A stretch of 49,597 bases of DNA. Origin: CAZOWM01 sp964583615. Lineage in GTDB: Bacteria > Spirochaetota > B62-G9 > DRHN01. The position numbers and the translations under genes are program-made. Location: assembly GCA_964583615.1 (NCBI GenBank), contig CAZOWM010000026.1, positions 1 through 49,597 of the forward strand, in the 5' to 3' direction. Each line of letters begins with the position of its first letter. The first letter of the stretch is position 1. This document shows, piece by piece, positions 7,046-14,879 of this stretch. The notes under the pieces were generated by a model. That model did no database searches. It was not told where the DNA came from and was given only the letters and a program-made list of their open reading frames with translations.

Positions 7046-8818
7046 ATGGATGTTGGAAGAATTGTAAAGGTCGCAGGTCCGCTTGTAATTGCGGAGAAAA
7101 TGCAGCATGCAAAGATTTACGATGTCGTTCATGTGAGTGAGCACCGCCTCATGGGTGAAGTTATCGAAATGAGGAGGGACGAGGCATCCATACAGGTATA
7201 TGAAGACACCGGCGGGCTAGGGGTGGGAGAACCGGTGTACCTGACAGGTCAGCCGCTTTCCGTTGAGCTCGGACCCGGACTGATCGAGTCCATTTACGAT
7301 GGTGTTCAGAGACCACTCGATGAGATCAAATCCAAGATAGGAGACCTGATCACGAGGGGCATTTCAATTCCCGGTCTTTCGAGGGAGAAACGCTGGCAGT
7401 TCAAGCCATCCGTGAAAGTGGGTGACGAAGTGGCCGAGGGAGATGTGCTTGGGACCGTGAAGGAAACAGTGCTCGTTGATCACCGTATCATGGTACCACC
7501 GGGGATACGGGGAAAGGTGGCTGAAATAGAGCTAAAGGAGTGCATCGTAACGGATACAGTAGCGGTGATCGAAACCGAAAACGGGGAGAAGGAGAAAATC
7601 ACCTTGATAACGAAGTGGCCTGTACGAAAACCCAGGCCTTTCAAGGACAAGCTTCCTCCCGATGAGCCGTTGTCAACAGGACAACGTGTAATAGACGCGT
7701 TTTTCCCGATCAGTAAGGGAGGTACCGCATGTATTCCCGGTCCCTTCGGGAGCGGAAAAACAGTGGTGCAGCACCAGCTCGCAAAGTGGGCCGATGCACA
7801 GATCGTCGTGTATGTGGGGTGTGGTGAGCGGGGAAACGAGATGACGGACGTTCTCATGGAATTTCCAGAGCTGAGGGATCCACACTCAAACGAGCCGCTG
7901 ATGAAGCGAACGATTCTTATTGCCAATACCTCCAACATGCCTGTTGCGGCGCGGGAGGCTTCGGTGTACACAGGAATCACCATTGCGGAGTATTACAGGG
8001 ATATGGGGTACTCCGTTGCGCTCATGGCAGACTCCACTTCACGCTGGGCAGAGGCAATGCGGGAGATGTCGGGCCGGCTCGAGGAGATGCCGGGTGACGA
8101 GGGGTATCCCGCATACATGGGAACGAGGATCGCAGAATTCTATGAACGGGCAGGAAAAGTAGTCTGTCTGGGGAAGGATGGACGAATGGGAGCCCTCAGC
8201 GCAATCGGGGCTGTTTCACCACCTGGAGGGGACCTCTCGGATCCGGTTGTTCAGTCGACCCTCCGTGTTGTGAGAGTGTTCTGGAGCCTTGAAGACAAAC
8301 TCGCATACAGACGCCATTTCCCCGCCATCAGCTGGCTCAACAGCTATTCCCTCTATGTTCCGAATCTCGAGCAGTATCTCGAGAACAATTACGGCAAGAC
8401 ATGGCTTGACAATGTCAACAGAGCAATGGCAATTCTCCAGGAAGAGGCGGAGCTTGAAGAGATCGTCCGGCTCGTTGGCCTCGATGCGCTCTCTCCGGAA
8501 AACAGACTCATCATGGAAACAGCAAAGTCGATCAGGGAGGACTTTCTCCATCAGAATGCGTTTCATGAGGTCGATACCTATTCTTCCTATGAGAAGATGG
8601 TCAAACTCATGGAGCTCATCATGCATTTCCACGATCTCGCAGAAAAATCGCTGGAAGCCGATGTTTCCATACTCGATATTGCTATGATGCCGGTCAGAGA
8701 AGAGATCGCGCGGGCAAAATTTTTCCCAGAGGAGAAACTGCCGGAAATCGATAAATTAAAAGAAAGGATTTCTCGGAGTTTTCAGGAACTGAAAGAAAAG
8801 GCATTAGCGGAGGCCTAA
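7046..8818 (+). CDS. atpA: V-type ATP synthase catalytic subunit A
   Basis: 590 residues, full length. Catalytic nucleotide-binding subunit of the A3B3 head. The P-loop is GPFGSGKT at residues 232-239, followed by GCGERGNEMTDVL (catalytic glutamate region) and the ALMADSTSRWAEAMRE segment. The non-homologous insertion typical of V/A-type A subunits lies before the P-loop (about residues 110-190, including VPPGIRGKV). The ribosome site AAGGAGATGG lies just before ATG. The stop directly abuts the start of subunit B (TAA then ATG with no gap). F-type atpA has a different meaning; here the symbol denotes the V-type catalytic subunit, as used in spirochaetes. Confidence 0.97.
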   Translation: MDVGRIVKVAGPLVIAEKMQHAKIYDVVHVSEHRLMGEVIEMRRDEASIQVYEDTGGLGVGEPVYLTGQPLSVELGPGLIESIYDGVQRPLDEIKSKIGDLITRGISIPGLSREKRWQFKPSVKVGDEVAEGDVLGTVKETVLVDHRIMVPPGIRGKVAEIELKECIVTDTVAVIETENGEKEKITLITKWPVRKPRPFKDKLPPDEPLSTGQRVIDAFFPISKGGTACIPGPFGSGKTVVQHQLAKWADAQIVVYVGCGERGNEMTDVLMEFPELRDPHSNEPLMKRTILIANTSNMPVAAREASVYTGITIAEYYRDMGYSVALMADSTSRWAEAMREMSGRLEEMPGDEGYPAYMGTRIAEFYERAGKVVCLGKDGRMGALSAIGAVSPPGGDLSDPVVQSTLRVVRVFWSLEDKLAYRRHFPAISWLNSYSLYVPNLEQYLENNYGKTWLDNVNRAMAILQEEAELEEIVRLVGLDALSPENRLIMETAKSIREDFLHQNAFHEVDTYSSYEKMVKLMELIMHFHDLAEKSLEADVSILDIAMMPVREEIARAKFFPEEKLPEIDKLKERISRSFQELKEKALAEA

Positions 8819-10219
8819 ATGATAAAGGAATACAATACCATAAGGGAAGTCGCCGGTCCATTGATGCTGGTTGAGCAGGTTGAGGGAGCCAAGTATGAAG
8901 AGCTTGTGGAAATAGAGTTGCCCAGCGGCGAACTGAGAAACGGCCGCATCCTCGAGGTGAACCGTGACCAGGCGCTGATCCAGCTTTTCGAGGGGACGAC
9001 CGGAGTCAACGTGTTCGACACCAAGGTCAGGTTCAAGGCGAAGGGAATGGAGCTCGATGTATCCGAAGATATTCTCGGAAGGGTGTTTGACGGACAGGGC
9101 CGGCCCATCGACAAAGGTCCGAAGATCATCCCTGAAAAGCGCCTCGACATCAACTCATCGCCCATCAACCCGTACGCGCGGGATTATCCTTCAGAGTTCA
9201 TTCAAACCGGTTTTTCCACGATCGATGGCCTCAACACACTTGTCCGGGGACAGAAGCTTCCGATTTTCTCCGGCAGCGGCCTCCCGCACTCCAAGATGGC
9301 CGCTCAGATTGCGAGACAGGCAAAGGTGCTCGGCACTGAAGAAGAGTTTGCCGTTGTCTTTGCTGCGATGGGAATTACTTTCGAGGAATCTCAATTCTTT
9401 ATTCAGGATTTTCAGAAAACCGGATCCATTGAGCGCTCAGTGCTCTTTATCAACCTCGCGTCAGACCCTGCGATCGAGCGTATTACCACTCCAAGGCTTG
9501 CACTCACGGCAGCAGAGTACCTTGCGTTCGAACTCGGGATGCAGGTGCTTGTTATTCTCACCGATATGACAAACTACTGTGAAGCGCTTCGCGAAGTGTC
9601 CGCTGCGAGGCAGGAAGTTCCGGGCAGGCGGGGTTATCCCGGGTATCTCTACACTGACCTTTCAACCATATACGAACGGGCAGGGAGGATTCAGGGGAAA
9701 AAGGGGTCAATCACTCAGATCCCAATCCTATCAATGCCGGAAGACGACAAGACGCACCCTATTCCGGATCTTACCGGATACATCACAGAAGGGCAGATCG
9801 TTTTGTCCAGATCGATGCACAAACGGGGTATTTATCCACCGGTGGACGTACTGCAGTCACTCTCTCGTTTGAAGGACAAGGGAATCGGAGAGGGGAAAAC
9901 TCGTGAGGATCATTCGGATGTGTTCAACCAGCTCTTTGCCGCATATGCGAGAGGACTCGAAGCGCGTGAGCTCGAGGTGATCCTCGGAGAGGCAGCGCTC
10001 TCTGACATGGATCGCATCTTTTACAAATTCGCGCACAGTTTTGAGAAACGGTACATCACGCAGGACGAGACAGAAGACCGCGAAATCGACTTTACTCTGG
10101 ATCTCGGCTGGGAGCTTCTGGCAACACTCCCAAATGCAGAGCTGAAGCGTATCCGCCCGGAGTTTATGGAGAAATACCTTCCACAGTTCAGAAAGAAACT
10201 CGAAACAGCGGCATCTTGA
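8819..10219 (+). CDS. atpB: V-type ATP synthase regulatory subunit B
   Basis: 466 residues, full length. Non-catalytic head subunit: the P-loop position reads SGSGLPHSKMAAQIARQ instead of GxxxxGKT, as expected for B. Other family segments are VGVNVFDT-like EGTTGVNVFDTKVRF, VFDGQGRPIDKGP, EVPGRRGYPGYLYTDLSTIYERAGR and the C-terminal FINQG-like region with LGWELLATLP. It is cotranscribed with subunit A without any gap, the ribosome site GCGGAGG being inside the end of A. A bulged hairpin and a run of eight T follow its stop codon. Confidence 0.96.
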   Translation: MIKEYNTIREVAGPLMLVEQVEGAKYEELVEIELPSGELRNGRILEVNRDQALIQLFEGTTGVNVFDTKVRFKAKGMELDVSEDILGRVFDGQGRPIDKGPKIIPEKRLDINSSPINPYARDYPSEFIQTGFSTIDGLNTLVRGQKLPIFSGSGLPHSKMAAQIARQAKVLGTEEEFAVVFAAMGITFEESQFFIQDFQKTGSIERSVLFINLASDPAIERITTPRLALTAAEYLAFELGMQVLVILTDMTNYCEALREVSAARQEVPGRRGYPGYLYTDLSTIYERAGRIQGKKGSITQIPILSMPEDDKTHPIPDLTGYITEGQIVLSRSMHKRGIYPPVDVLQSLSRLKDKGIGEGKTREDHSDVFNQLFAAYARGLEARELEVILGEAALSDMDRIFYKFAHSFEKRYITQDETEDREIDFTLDLGWELLATLPNAELKRIRPEFMEKYLPQFRKKLETAAS

Positions 10220-10241
10220 TGCGCTGCGGCAGGTTTTTTTT
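10206..10241 (+). terminator. Possible weak intra-operon hairpin with T-tract between subunits B and D
   Basis: CAGC(G)GCAT at 10206-10214 pairs with ATGCGCTG at 10219-10226 around a 4-base loop, with one bulged G. Seven bases later a run of eight T begins (10234-10241). The distance from stem to T-run is long for an intrinsic terminator, so it may only lower expression of subunit D or have no effect. Confidence 0.25.
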
Positions 10242-10279
10242 CGAAGAAGCGATTGGAAAGGACTGAAGAGGGCTTTACA

Positions 10280-10918
10280 GTGATTTTAGATATAAACCCC
10301 ACACGAATGGAACTGCTGCGGCTCAAGAAGAGACACGCGCTCGCTGTACGGGGTCACAAGCTTTTAAAAGACAAACAGGATGAGCTCGTCAGGAATTTCC
10401 TTGAGATCATCGAAGAGACGAAACAGCTGCGCGTTCAGGCGGACAACGAGATACAATCGGTTTTCCAGAGTTTTTCCGTGGCCGAGGGGGTGGTTGGAGG
10501 CGCTGCGATAGAAAGCCTCTTTGCACTGCCTGGAGCGCAAACAGAGGTGAGATCAAAGACCAAAACGATAATGAACTTGAAAACTCCCAAGCTCGAGGTT
10601 GAGATCACGGGAAATCCTTTTGAATACGGGCTTCAAAACAGCTCCGTACTCGTCGACCGGAGTGTGAGAAAATTTGGAGAGCTTCTCAGCACGCTCCTCA
10701 AGCTCGCAGAGCTGGAAAAAACATCCATTCTTCTTGCTGAAGAAATCGAAAAAACAAGAAGGCGTGTCAACGCCCTCGAGTACATTCTCATTCCAAACAT
10801 CACCGATACGATTCAGTACATCACCATGAAGCTCTCTGAAATGGAACGCTCAAATCTCACGCGCATCAAGAAGGTGAAGGCAATGATCGAGGAGAAAAAA
10901 AGCGTGAAAAGCGGCTAA
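10280..10918 (+). CDS. atpD: V-type ATP synthase subunit D (central shaft)
   Basis: 212 residues if the GTG at 10280 is the start. It is preceded by AGAGGG and puts the family's N-terminal NPTRMELLRLKKRHALAVRGHKLL only a few residues from the start, as usual; an in-frame TTG at 10253 gives a longer but less likely protein. The protein is two long helices forming the rotating shaft inside the A3B3 head, with the C-terminal RRVNALEYILIP motif conserved in D subunits. Last gene of the operon; about 120 bases and a new promoter separate it from the superoxide reductase gene. Confidence 0.92.
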   Translation: MILDINPTRMELLRLKKRHALAVRGHKLLKDKQDELVRNFLEIIEETKQLRVQADNEIQSVFQSFSVAEGVVGGAAIESLFALPGAQTEVRSKTKTIMNLKTPKLEVEITGNPFEYGLQNSSVLVDRSVRKFGELLSTLLKLAELEKTSILLAEEIEKTRRRVNALEYILIPNITDTIQYITMKLSEMERSNLTRIKKVKAMIEEKKSVKSG

Positions 10919-10982
10919 AACCCAAAATCCTTTTTGAGTTTCCTTCCTCAGCCGGACTGCGAATTTTTCCCGCCGTATGCTC

Positions 10983-11011
10983 TTGACTGGCCCCTGAAAA
11001 GCGCATAATGT
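10983..11011 (+). promoter_or_regulatory. Predicted promoter of the superoxide reductase gene
   Basis: TTGACT at 10983-10988 is followed by the overlapping possible -10 elements CATAAT (11004-11009, 15-base spacer) and TAATGT (11006-11011, 17-base spacer). An AT-rich start region follows, and the ATG is 31 bases further. It makes sense of the 123-base gap after the ATPase operon, but no operator for an oxidative-stress regulator could be recognised. Confidence 0.4.
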
Positions 11012-11041
11012 TTTTTTAAATATCGATAGAGGAGTGTATAT

Positions 11042-11437
11042 ATGGCAGACTTCAAAGATACCATCAAGTCAGCAGACTGGAAATCGGAAAAACATGTTCC
11101 TGTTATCGAGTGTCCTGATACGGTAAAAGCAGGTGAGATGTTCGATGTGAAGATCACTCTCGGGAAAGAGGTCGCACACCCCAATACTACCGAGCACCAC
11201 ATCCGGTGGATCACACTTTTTTACCACCCCGAAGGAGGGGGGGCCGCCTTTCAGGTCGGGCGATTCGAGTTCAGCGCGCACGGAGAATCCACCGAAGGGC
11301 CGAATAAAGGGCCCGTGTACACCAACCACAGCGTTGTTGCATCCATGAAGGTCGACAAACCTGGTCAACTTCATGCCGTTTCCTATTGCAACATTCACGG
11401 CCTCTGGGAATACTCGAAGAGTATCAGCGTGAGCTAA
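11042..11437 (+). CDS. sor: Superoxide reductase, one-iron class (neelaredoxin)
   Basis: 131 residues without the N-terminal desulforedoxin domain, so class II (neelaredoxin). All active-site residues can be placed: His18, His46, His52 and His119 as equatorial ligands and Cys116 as the axial thiolate, with the Glu16-Lys17 pair preceding His18 (EKHVP) that gates the sixth position. Spacing matches the Pyrococcus and Archaeoglobus enzymes. It reduces superoxide to hydrogen peroxide in the cytoplasm without making oxygen, using electrons from rubredoxin or similar donors; none is encoded nearby. The ribosome site GAGGAG lies before the ATG, and it appears to be a single-gene unit. It suggests an anaerobe or microaerophile exposed to oxygen. 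Confidence 0.95.
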   Translation: MADFKDTIKSADWKSEKHVPVIECPDTVKAGEMFDVKITLGKEVAHPNTTEHHIRWITLFYHPEGGGAAFQVGRFEFSAHGESTEGPNKGPVYTNHSVVASMKVDKPGQLHAVSYCNIHGLWEYSKSISVS

Positions 11438-11459
11438 TGTAAAAAACAGGAAAAGAAGC

Positions 11460-11482
11460 GTAAAAAATCAGCATAAATGCTG
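11460..11482 (-). terminator. Possible intrinsic terminator after the EamA transporter gene
   Basis: Reading the minus strand, CAGCA and TGCTG (11469-11482) form a short stem, followed directly by ATTTTTTA. It starts 4 bases after the EamA stop codon. The stem is short, so termination may be inefficient. The superoxide reductase gene converges from the other side. Confidence 0.4.
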
Positions 11483-11485
11483 CGT

Positions 11486-12346
11486 TCATTTTCCTGTGTG
11501 CATTATCGCAATGGCAGCCCCACCTGCCACCATCAGACCGCACGTATAGAAGAGGGGAGGGGGAACTTCTTTGAGTAGAATGTACCCCATTACCCCTGCA
11601 AAGAGAAACTGGCTCAGATTGATGATCGAGACTGTTTGCCCCCTGAAGTGTTTCATCGAGTAATTGAGAGAAGAGTGGCCGATGACCGTTGAAACGATTC
11701 CCAGTCCAAGGACTGCAATGATGTTTTCTATGGTATACGGCTTGATGGGATCGACAAAAAAGAGACTCACACACATACACAAGATTCCTGCGCAGTAGTA
11801 CAAAGGCACGAGATAAAGCCAGATGCTCTCTGCATGCCTGTTGGATCTTCCGAATGCGAGGTACAAGGCAAAAAGAATCATCGAAATGAAACAGATGAGA
11901 TCTCCGATGAAAAACTCTCTGCTGAATCGAAAGTCGACCACGCCAAGAAGAAGCACGCCGGTCATCGAGAGGACCGTGCCGATGACCTCCCACCTGTTGA
12001 GGGTCTCTTTTGTCGTGACGTAAAGGAAAAGGGGCATGACAGCGGGAACCATGTTCACGATCAGCGTCGAATGTGCCGCCAGTGTGAGCCGGGCTCCAAT
12101 AATCCACGAGATAAGGTGAACTGCCAAAGTAGCACCGGGGATGACGGAGGGGAGGATTGCATTGAGGGTGAGCTTTATCGAATACCGTTTCATGTCCCGG
12201 AGGAAGAAAGGTGTCAGTATGACCGCGGCCACGAGCAGCCTGTAGGCGGCGAGGAGAACCGGGTGTTCCGTGCTGAGCTTGATAAAGATTACGGACACTG
12301 AGCAGGAGAATACACCACAAAGAAGGATGAAGAGGTTTAGAATCAT
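11486..12346 (-). CDS. EamA/DMT-family transporter
   Basis: 286 residues with about ten hydrophobic segments arranged as two repeats of five, as in the drug/metabolite transporter superfamily (EamA domains). Visible family traits are the start ILNLFILLCGVFSCSVSVIFIKLS, the mid-protein NRWEVIGTVLSMTGVLLL and the second-repeat STVIGHSSLNYSMKHF. Substrates in this superfamily range from amino acids to sugars and metabolites and cannot be predicted. It starts 6 bases after the stop of the FGGY kinase, so the two are cotranscribed, which hints at transport linked to that kinase's sugar acid. Confidence 0.85.
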   Translation of the reverse strand: MILNLFILLCGVFSCSVSVIFIKLSTEHPVLLAAYRLLVAAVILTPFFLRDMKRYSIKLTLNAILPSVIPGATLAVHLISWIIGARLTLAAHSTLIVNMVPAVMPLFLYVTTKETLNRWEVIGTVLSMTGVLLLGVVDFRFSREFFIGDLICFISMILFALYLAFGRSNRHAESIWLYLVPLYYCAGILCMCVSLFFVDPIKPYTIENIIAVLGLGIVSTVIGHSSLNYSMKHFRGQTVSIINLSQFLFAGVMGYILLKEVPPPLFYTCGLMVAGGAAIAIMHTGK

Positions 12347-12352
12347 TTTACA

Positions 12353-13819
12353 TCATTGAAAGATCTTTCGGTACATATCTTCATAACGTGTGCAAATTTT
12401 TTTGTACCGTGAATGGGTTTTTTGATTGTAATCAACGGAAAGGCCGTACTCTACAAGCTTTCCTACATCATGCAGGTCCCCCAGAATCCCCAGAGACCGG
12501 AGCCCGATCATCACAGCGCCCCAGGCGGCGCATTCTTTTACTCTTGGTATTTTGAGATTTTTCCCGAAAAAATCGGCGGTTATCTGCATCCACACCGGTG
12601 AACTCCGGATTCCTCCGGTGAGCGCAAGCTCCATAGCTGCTTCCTTGTCAAGCATCCTGTAATTCGAGTAGAGACGATAGGAAATTCCCTCCATGAGCGC
12701 GCGAACGAAATGCCTCATGTCGTGAATGAAGCTCATTCCAAGCACCGCACCGCGGGCTGAAGGGTTGTAGTGGGGGCTTCTTTCCCCGCTGAGAAATGGG
12801 AAAAAAAGAAGACCGTCCGCTCCCGCCTCCACCTCTTGGGCAAGGGAATTCATATCGTCAAAATCTTTCCCTTTCAGAAAATGGTGCAAAAACCAGTTCA
12901 TGACGATGCCCGTGTCGTGACACACCGCACCGAGCACCCAGTTGTTTTCGGCGAGGTAGTAGCACCATGCTTCCTGTAGAGGAATGACGCGCGGAGAGTC
13001 GGTGCTTCTCCTGAGAGCTCCGCTCGTTCCCACTGTGAGGCTCATAATGTTTGGCATGAGCCCGGTACTGCCGAGATGGGCAAGCGGACCATCCGAGGCG
13101 CCGATGATTCCCGGAGTTCCCTCGAGGAGCCCCAGGCTGGATGCGGATTGCGATTTCATCCCTTTCAAGATATACGTGGGTTCAACAGGAGGTGAAAAAT
13201 AATCGCTGTGAAAGCCGGCATGATTGAGAAGTTCGCGGTCCCAGTCGAGGGTCGTGACGTTCCAGATTCCTGTTCCCGATGCGACGGAACGGTCAACCAC
13301 CGATTCACCGTGCATTCTGCGGATGATATACTCTTTGACTGATACGAAACGATGTGTTTTTCTCAGCACCTCCTCCTCGTTCTCACGAAACCACACGAGG
13401 CGGGGGAGAAAATAGAGGGGATGAATCGTGCACCCGGTTCGGCGTTTTACCTCTTCCACATCGAGCTCTTTTCTGAGACGTTCACTCTGTGCAATGCTCC
13501 GGGAATCTGCCCATATAAGTGCCCTGGTGAGCGGATCACCGTTTTTGTCCACCGGGAGCATGCTGTGAAGAAAGCTTCCGTATACCACAGCTGCGATCGA
13601 GGACGGCTTTACCCTGTTTTCCGTGACCAGTGATTTCACAACTTTTCCCACTCCGTTGAGGATCTCATCGGGGTCCTGCTCAACGAATCCCTGATCCGGA
13701 TAGTACTGCGGGTATCCTCGGGATGTAACCGCAACCACACCGTTTCGTATTCGATACAGCATTCCCTTCGTGCTCGTTGTTCCGATATCGAGGGCGATGA
13801 TATAGTCCAGTGTGCCCAC
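12353..13819 (-). CDS. FGGY-family carbohydrate kinase, gluconokinase-like
   Basis: 488 residues from the GTG at 13819, chosen because GAGGAGG lies 4-5 bases upstream and the sugar-kinase start (YIIALDIGTTSTKGML) then follows after four residues. The domain I phosphate loop DIGTTSTK, GFVEQDPDEI, the sugar-binding IWADSRS, GASDGPLAHLGS and the C-terminal ATPase motif LTGGIRSSPVWMQITADF are all present. It is most like gluconokinases (GntK), which phosphorylate D-gluconate, by memory of the family's YGSFLHSMLPVD and CTIHPLYFLPRL segments. Xylulose or another sugar remains possible. Cotranscribed with the EamA gene and divergent from uxuB. Confidence 0.85.
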   Translation of the reverse strand: MGTLDYIIALDIGTTSTKGMLYRIRNGVVAVTSRGYPQYYPDQGFVEQDPDEILNGVGKVVKSLVTENRVKPSSIAAVVYGSFLHSMLPVDKNGDPLTRALIWADSRSIAQSERLRKELDVEEVKRRTGCTIHPLYFLPRLVWFRENEEEVLRKTHRFVSVKEYIIRRMHGESVVDRSVASGTGIWNVTTLDWDRELLNHAGFHSDYFSPPVEPTYILKGMKSQSASSLGLLEGTPGIIGASDGPLAHLGSTGLMPNIMSLTVGTSGALRRSTDSPRVIPLQEAWCYYLAENNWVLGAVCHDTGIVMNWFLHHFLKGKDFDDMNSLAQEVEAGADGLLFFPFLSGERSPHYNPSARGAVLGMSFIHDMRHFVRALMEGISYRLYSNYRMLDKEAAMELALTGGIRSSPVWMQITADFFGKNLKIPRVKECAAWGAVMIGLRSLGILGDLHDVGKLVEYGLSVDYNQKTHSRYKKICTRYEDMYRKIFQ

Positions 13820-13849
13820 GTTTCCTCCTCGAGTTCTGCCTGCAACATT

Positions 13850-13878
13850 ACTATGGATTCCCGGCGCGCGCAAGCCAA
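13850..13878 (-). promoter_or_regulatory. Possible promoter of the FGGY kinase-EamA pair
   Basis: On the minus strand TTGGCT (plus-strand 13873-13878) and CATAGT (13850-13855) are 17 bases apart, each matching four of six consensus bases, about 30 bases before the kinase start. It would fire divergently from the uxuB promoter in the same 145-base gap. Confidence 0.35.
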
Positions 13879-13903
13879 TTTGTGGGGGCGCAGGAAAAAC
13901 AAC

Positions 13904-13932
13904 TTGACAGGAGGAGAACGATTCTGTACAAG
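13904..13932 (+). promoter_or_regulatory. Predicted promoter of the uxuB-uxaE-uxaC genes
   Basis: A perfect TTGACA at 13904-13909 and TACAAG at 13927-13932 are separated by 17 bases, about 30 bases before the first uronate gene. The divergent arrangement with the kinase operon makes the 13820-13960 interval the natural place for a shared regulator site, but no clear operator palindrome was seen. Confidence 0.5.
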
Positions 13933-13964
13933 AGATCTATGAAAGCATAGAAAAATATGCGGTG

Positions 13965-14786
13965 ATGTGGATTATGGAATACGTAGAAAATCTTTTCAGT
14001 CTCGAAGGAAAAACAGCGGTTATCACAGGGGGCGGGGGAGTTCTTGCGGGGTCTATTGCAGAGGCGCTCCTCGGAGCAGGAGCGTCACTATCGCTCTGGG
14101 GGAGAGGGGAGGACTCTCTGAAAACAGCAAAGCGGCGGCTCTTGAAAAAAAGTGAAAAGTCCCGCCTTCACACTGTTGTGGTCGACACATCAGATGAGGA
14201 TGGGGTCAACGAGGCGTACACCGTCACAGAGCGTGATCTCGGGAGCCCACGGATACTGATAAACGGCGTTGGGGGAAACCGGGGAAAGTCCTCATTCGTT
14301 GAAACTGAGGTTGAGCTGTTCGAGTCGGTGCTGAAGTTGAATCTCGTGGCAGGCCTGCTTGTTCCCACCAAAATATTTGCTCGGCGGTGGATACAAGCAG
14401 GAATAGAGGGCTGTATCATTAACATCGCTTCCATGTCCTCCTATATTCCTCTTTCAGGGGTTTGGGGGTATGATGCGGCAAAGGCAGGTGTGCTCAACCT
14501 CACCATGGGCTGCGCCAAGGAGTTTGCCCCTCACGGGATCCGGGTAAATGCAATCGCCCCTGGTTTTTTCCTGGGCAAGCAGAACAGACATCTTCTTGTG
14601 AATGAGCGCACAGGAGAGCTCACGGAACGGGGAAAGGCTGTTGTATCACACACACCCTTTGGGCGGTTCGGCGCGCCGGAGGAACTTGCTGGAGCGGTGC
14701 TTTTTCTGGCGTCGGAAAGGGCTTCAGGATTCGTGACAGGCATCTCGATCCCTATTGATGGAGGATACCTGGTGCATAACATATGA
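13965..14786 (+). CDS. uxuB: SDR-type fructuronate reductase (D-mannonate oxidoreductase)
   Basis: About 273 residues; GTG 13962, ATG 13965 and ATG 13974 are alternative starts and no strong ribosome site decides. Short-chain dehydrogenase with the NAD(P) loop TGGGGVLAG, NGVGGNRG in place of the usual NNAG, catalytic serine in NIASMSS and the YxxxK pair in YDAAK. The C-terminal GKQNRHLLVNE, TERGKAVVSHTPFGRFG and PIDGGYLVHN are typical of the SDR fructuronate reductase group (Bacillus YjmF type), which differs from the E. coli UxuB fold. It interconverts D-fructuronate and D-mannonate. First gene of the plus-strand uronate set, followed after 93 bases by the epimerase gene. Confidence 0.85.
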   Translation: MWIMEYVENLFSLEGKTAVITGGGGVLAGSIAEALLGAGASLSLWGRGEDSLKTAKRRLLKKSEKSRLHTVVVDTSDEDGVNEAYTVTERDLGSPRILINGVGGNRGKSSFVETEVELFESVLKLNLVAGLLVPTKIFARRWIQAGIEGCIINIASMSSYIPLSGVWGYDAAKAGVLNLTMGCAKEFAPHGIRVNAIAPGFFLGKQNRHLLVNERTGELTERGKAVVSHTPFGRFGAPEELAGAVLFLASERASGFVTGISIPIDGGYLVHNI

Positions 14787-14879
14787 ACGCATTTTCCTCA
14801 AGCGTGTACGCTTATTCCGCGGGCATAAAGCAAGTATCAATGCAGAACGGCTGAATAAGAGCACAAAAGGGCGGACGGA

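Noticed and set aside
11424..12320. Second minus-strand open frame (298 codons) overlapping the EamA gene
   Set aside because: Rich in His, Arg, Cys and Pro without membrane helices; it is an out-of-frame shadow of the transporter gene.
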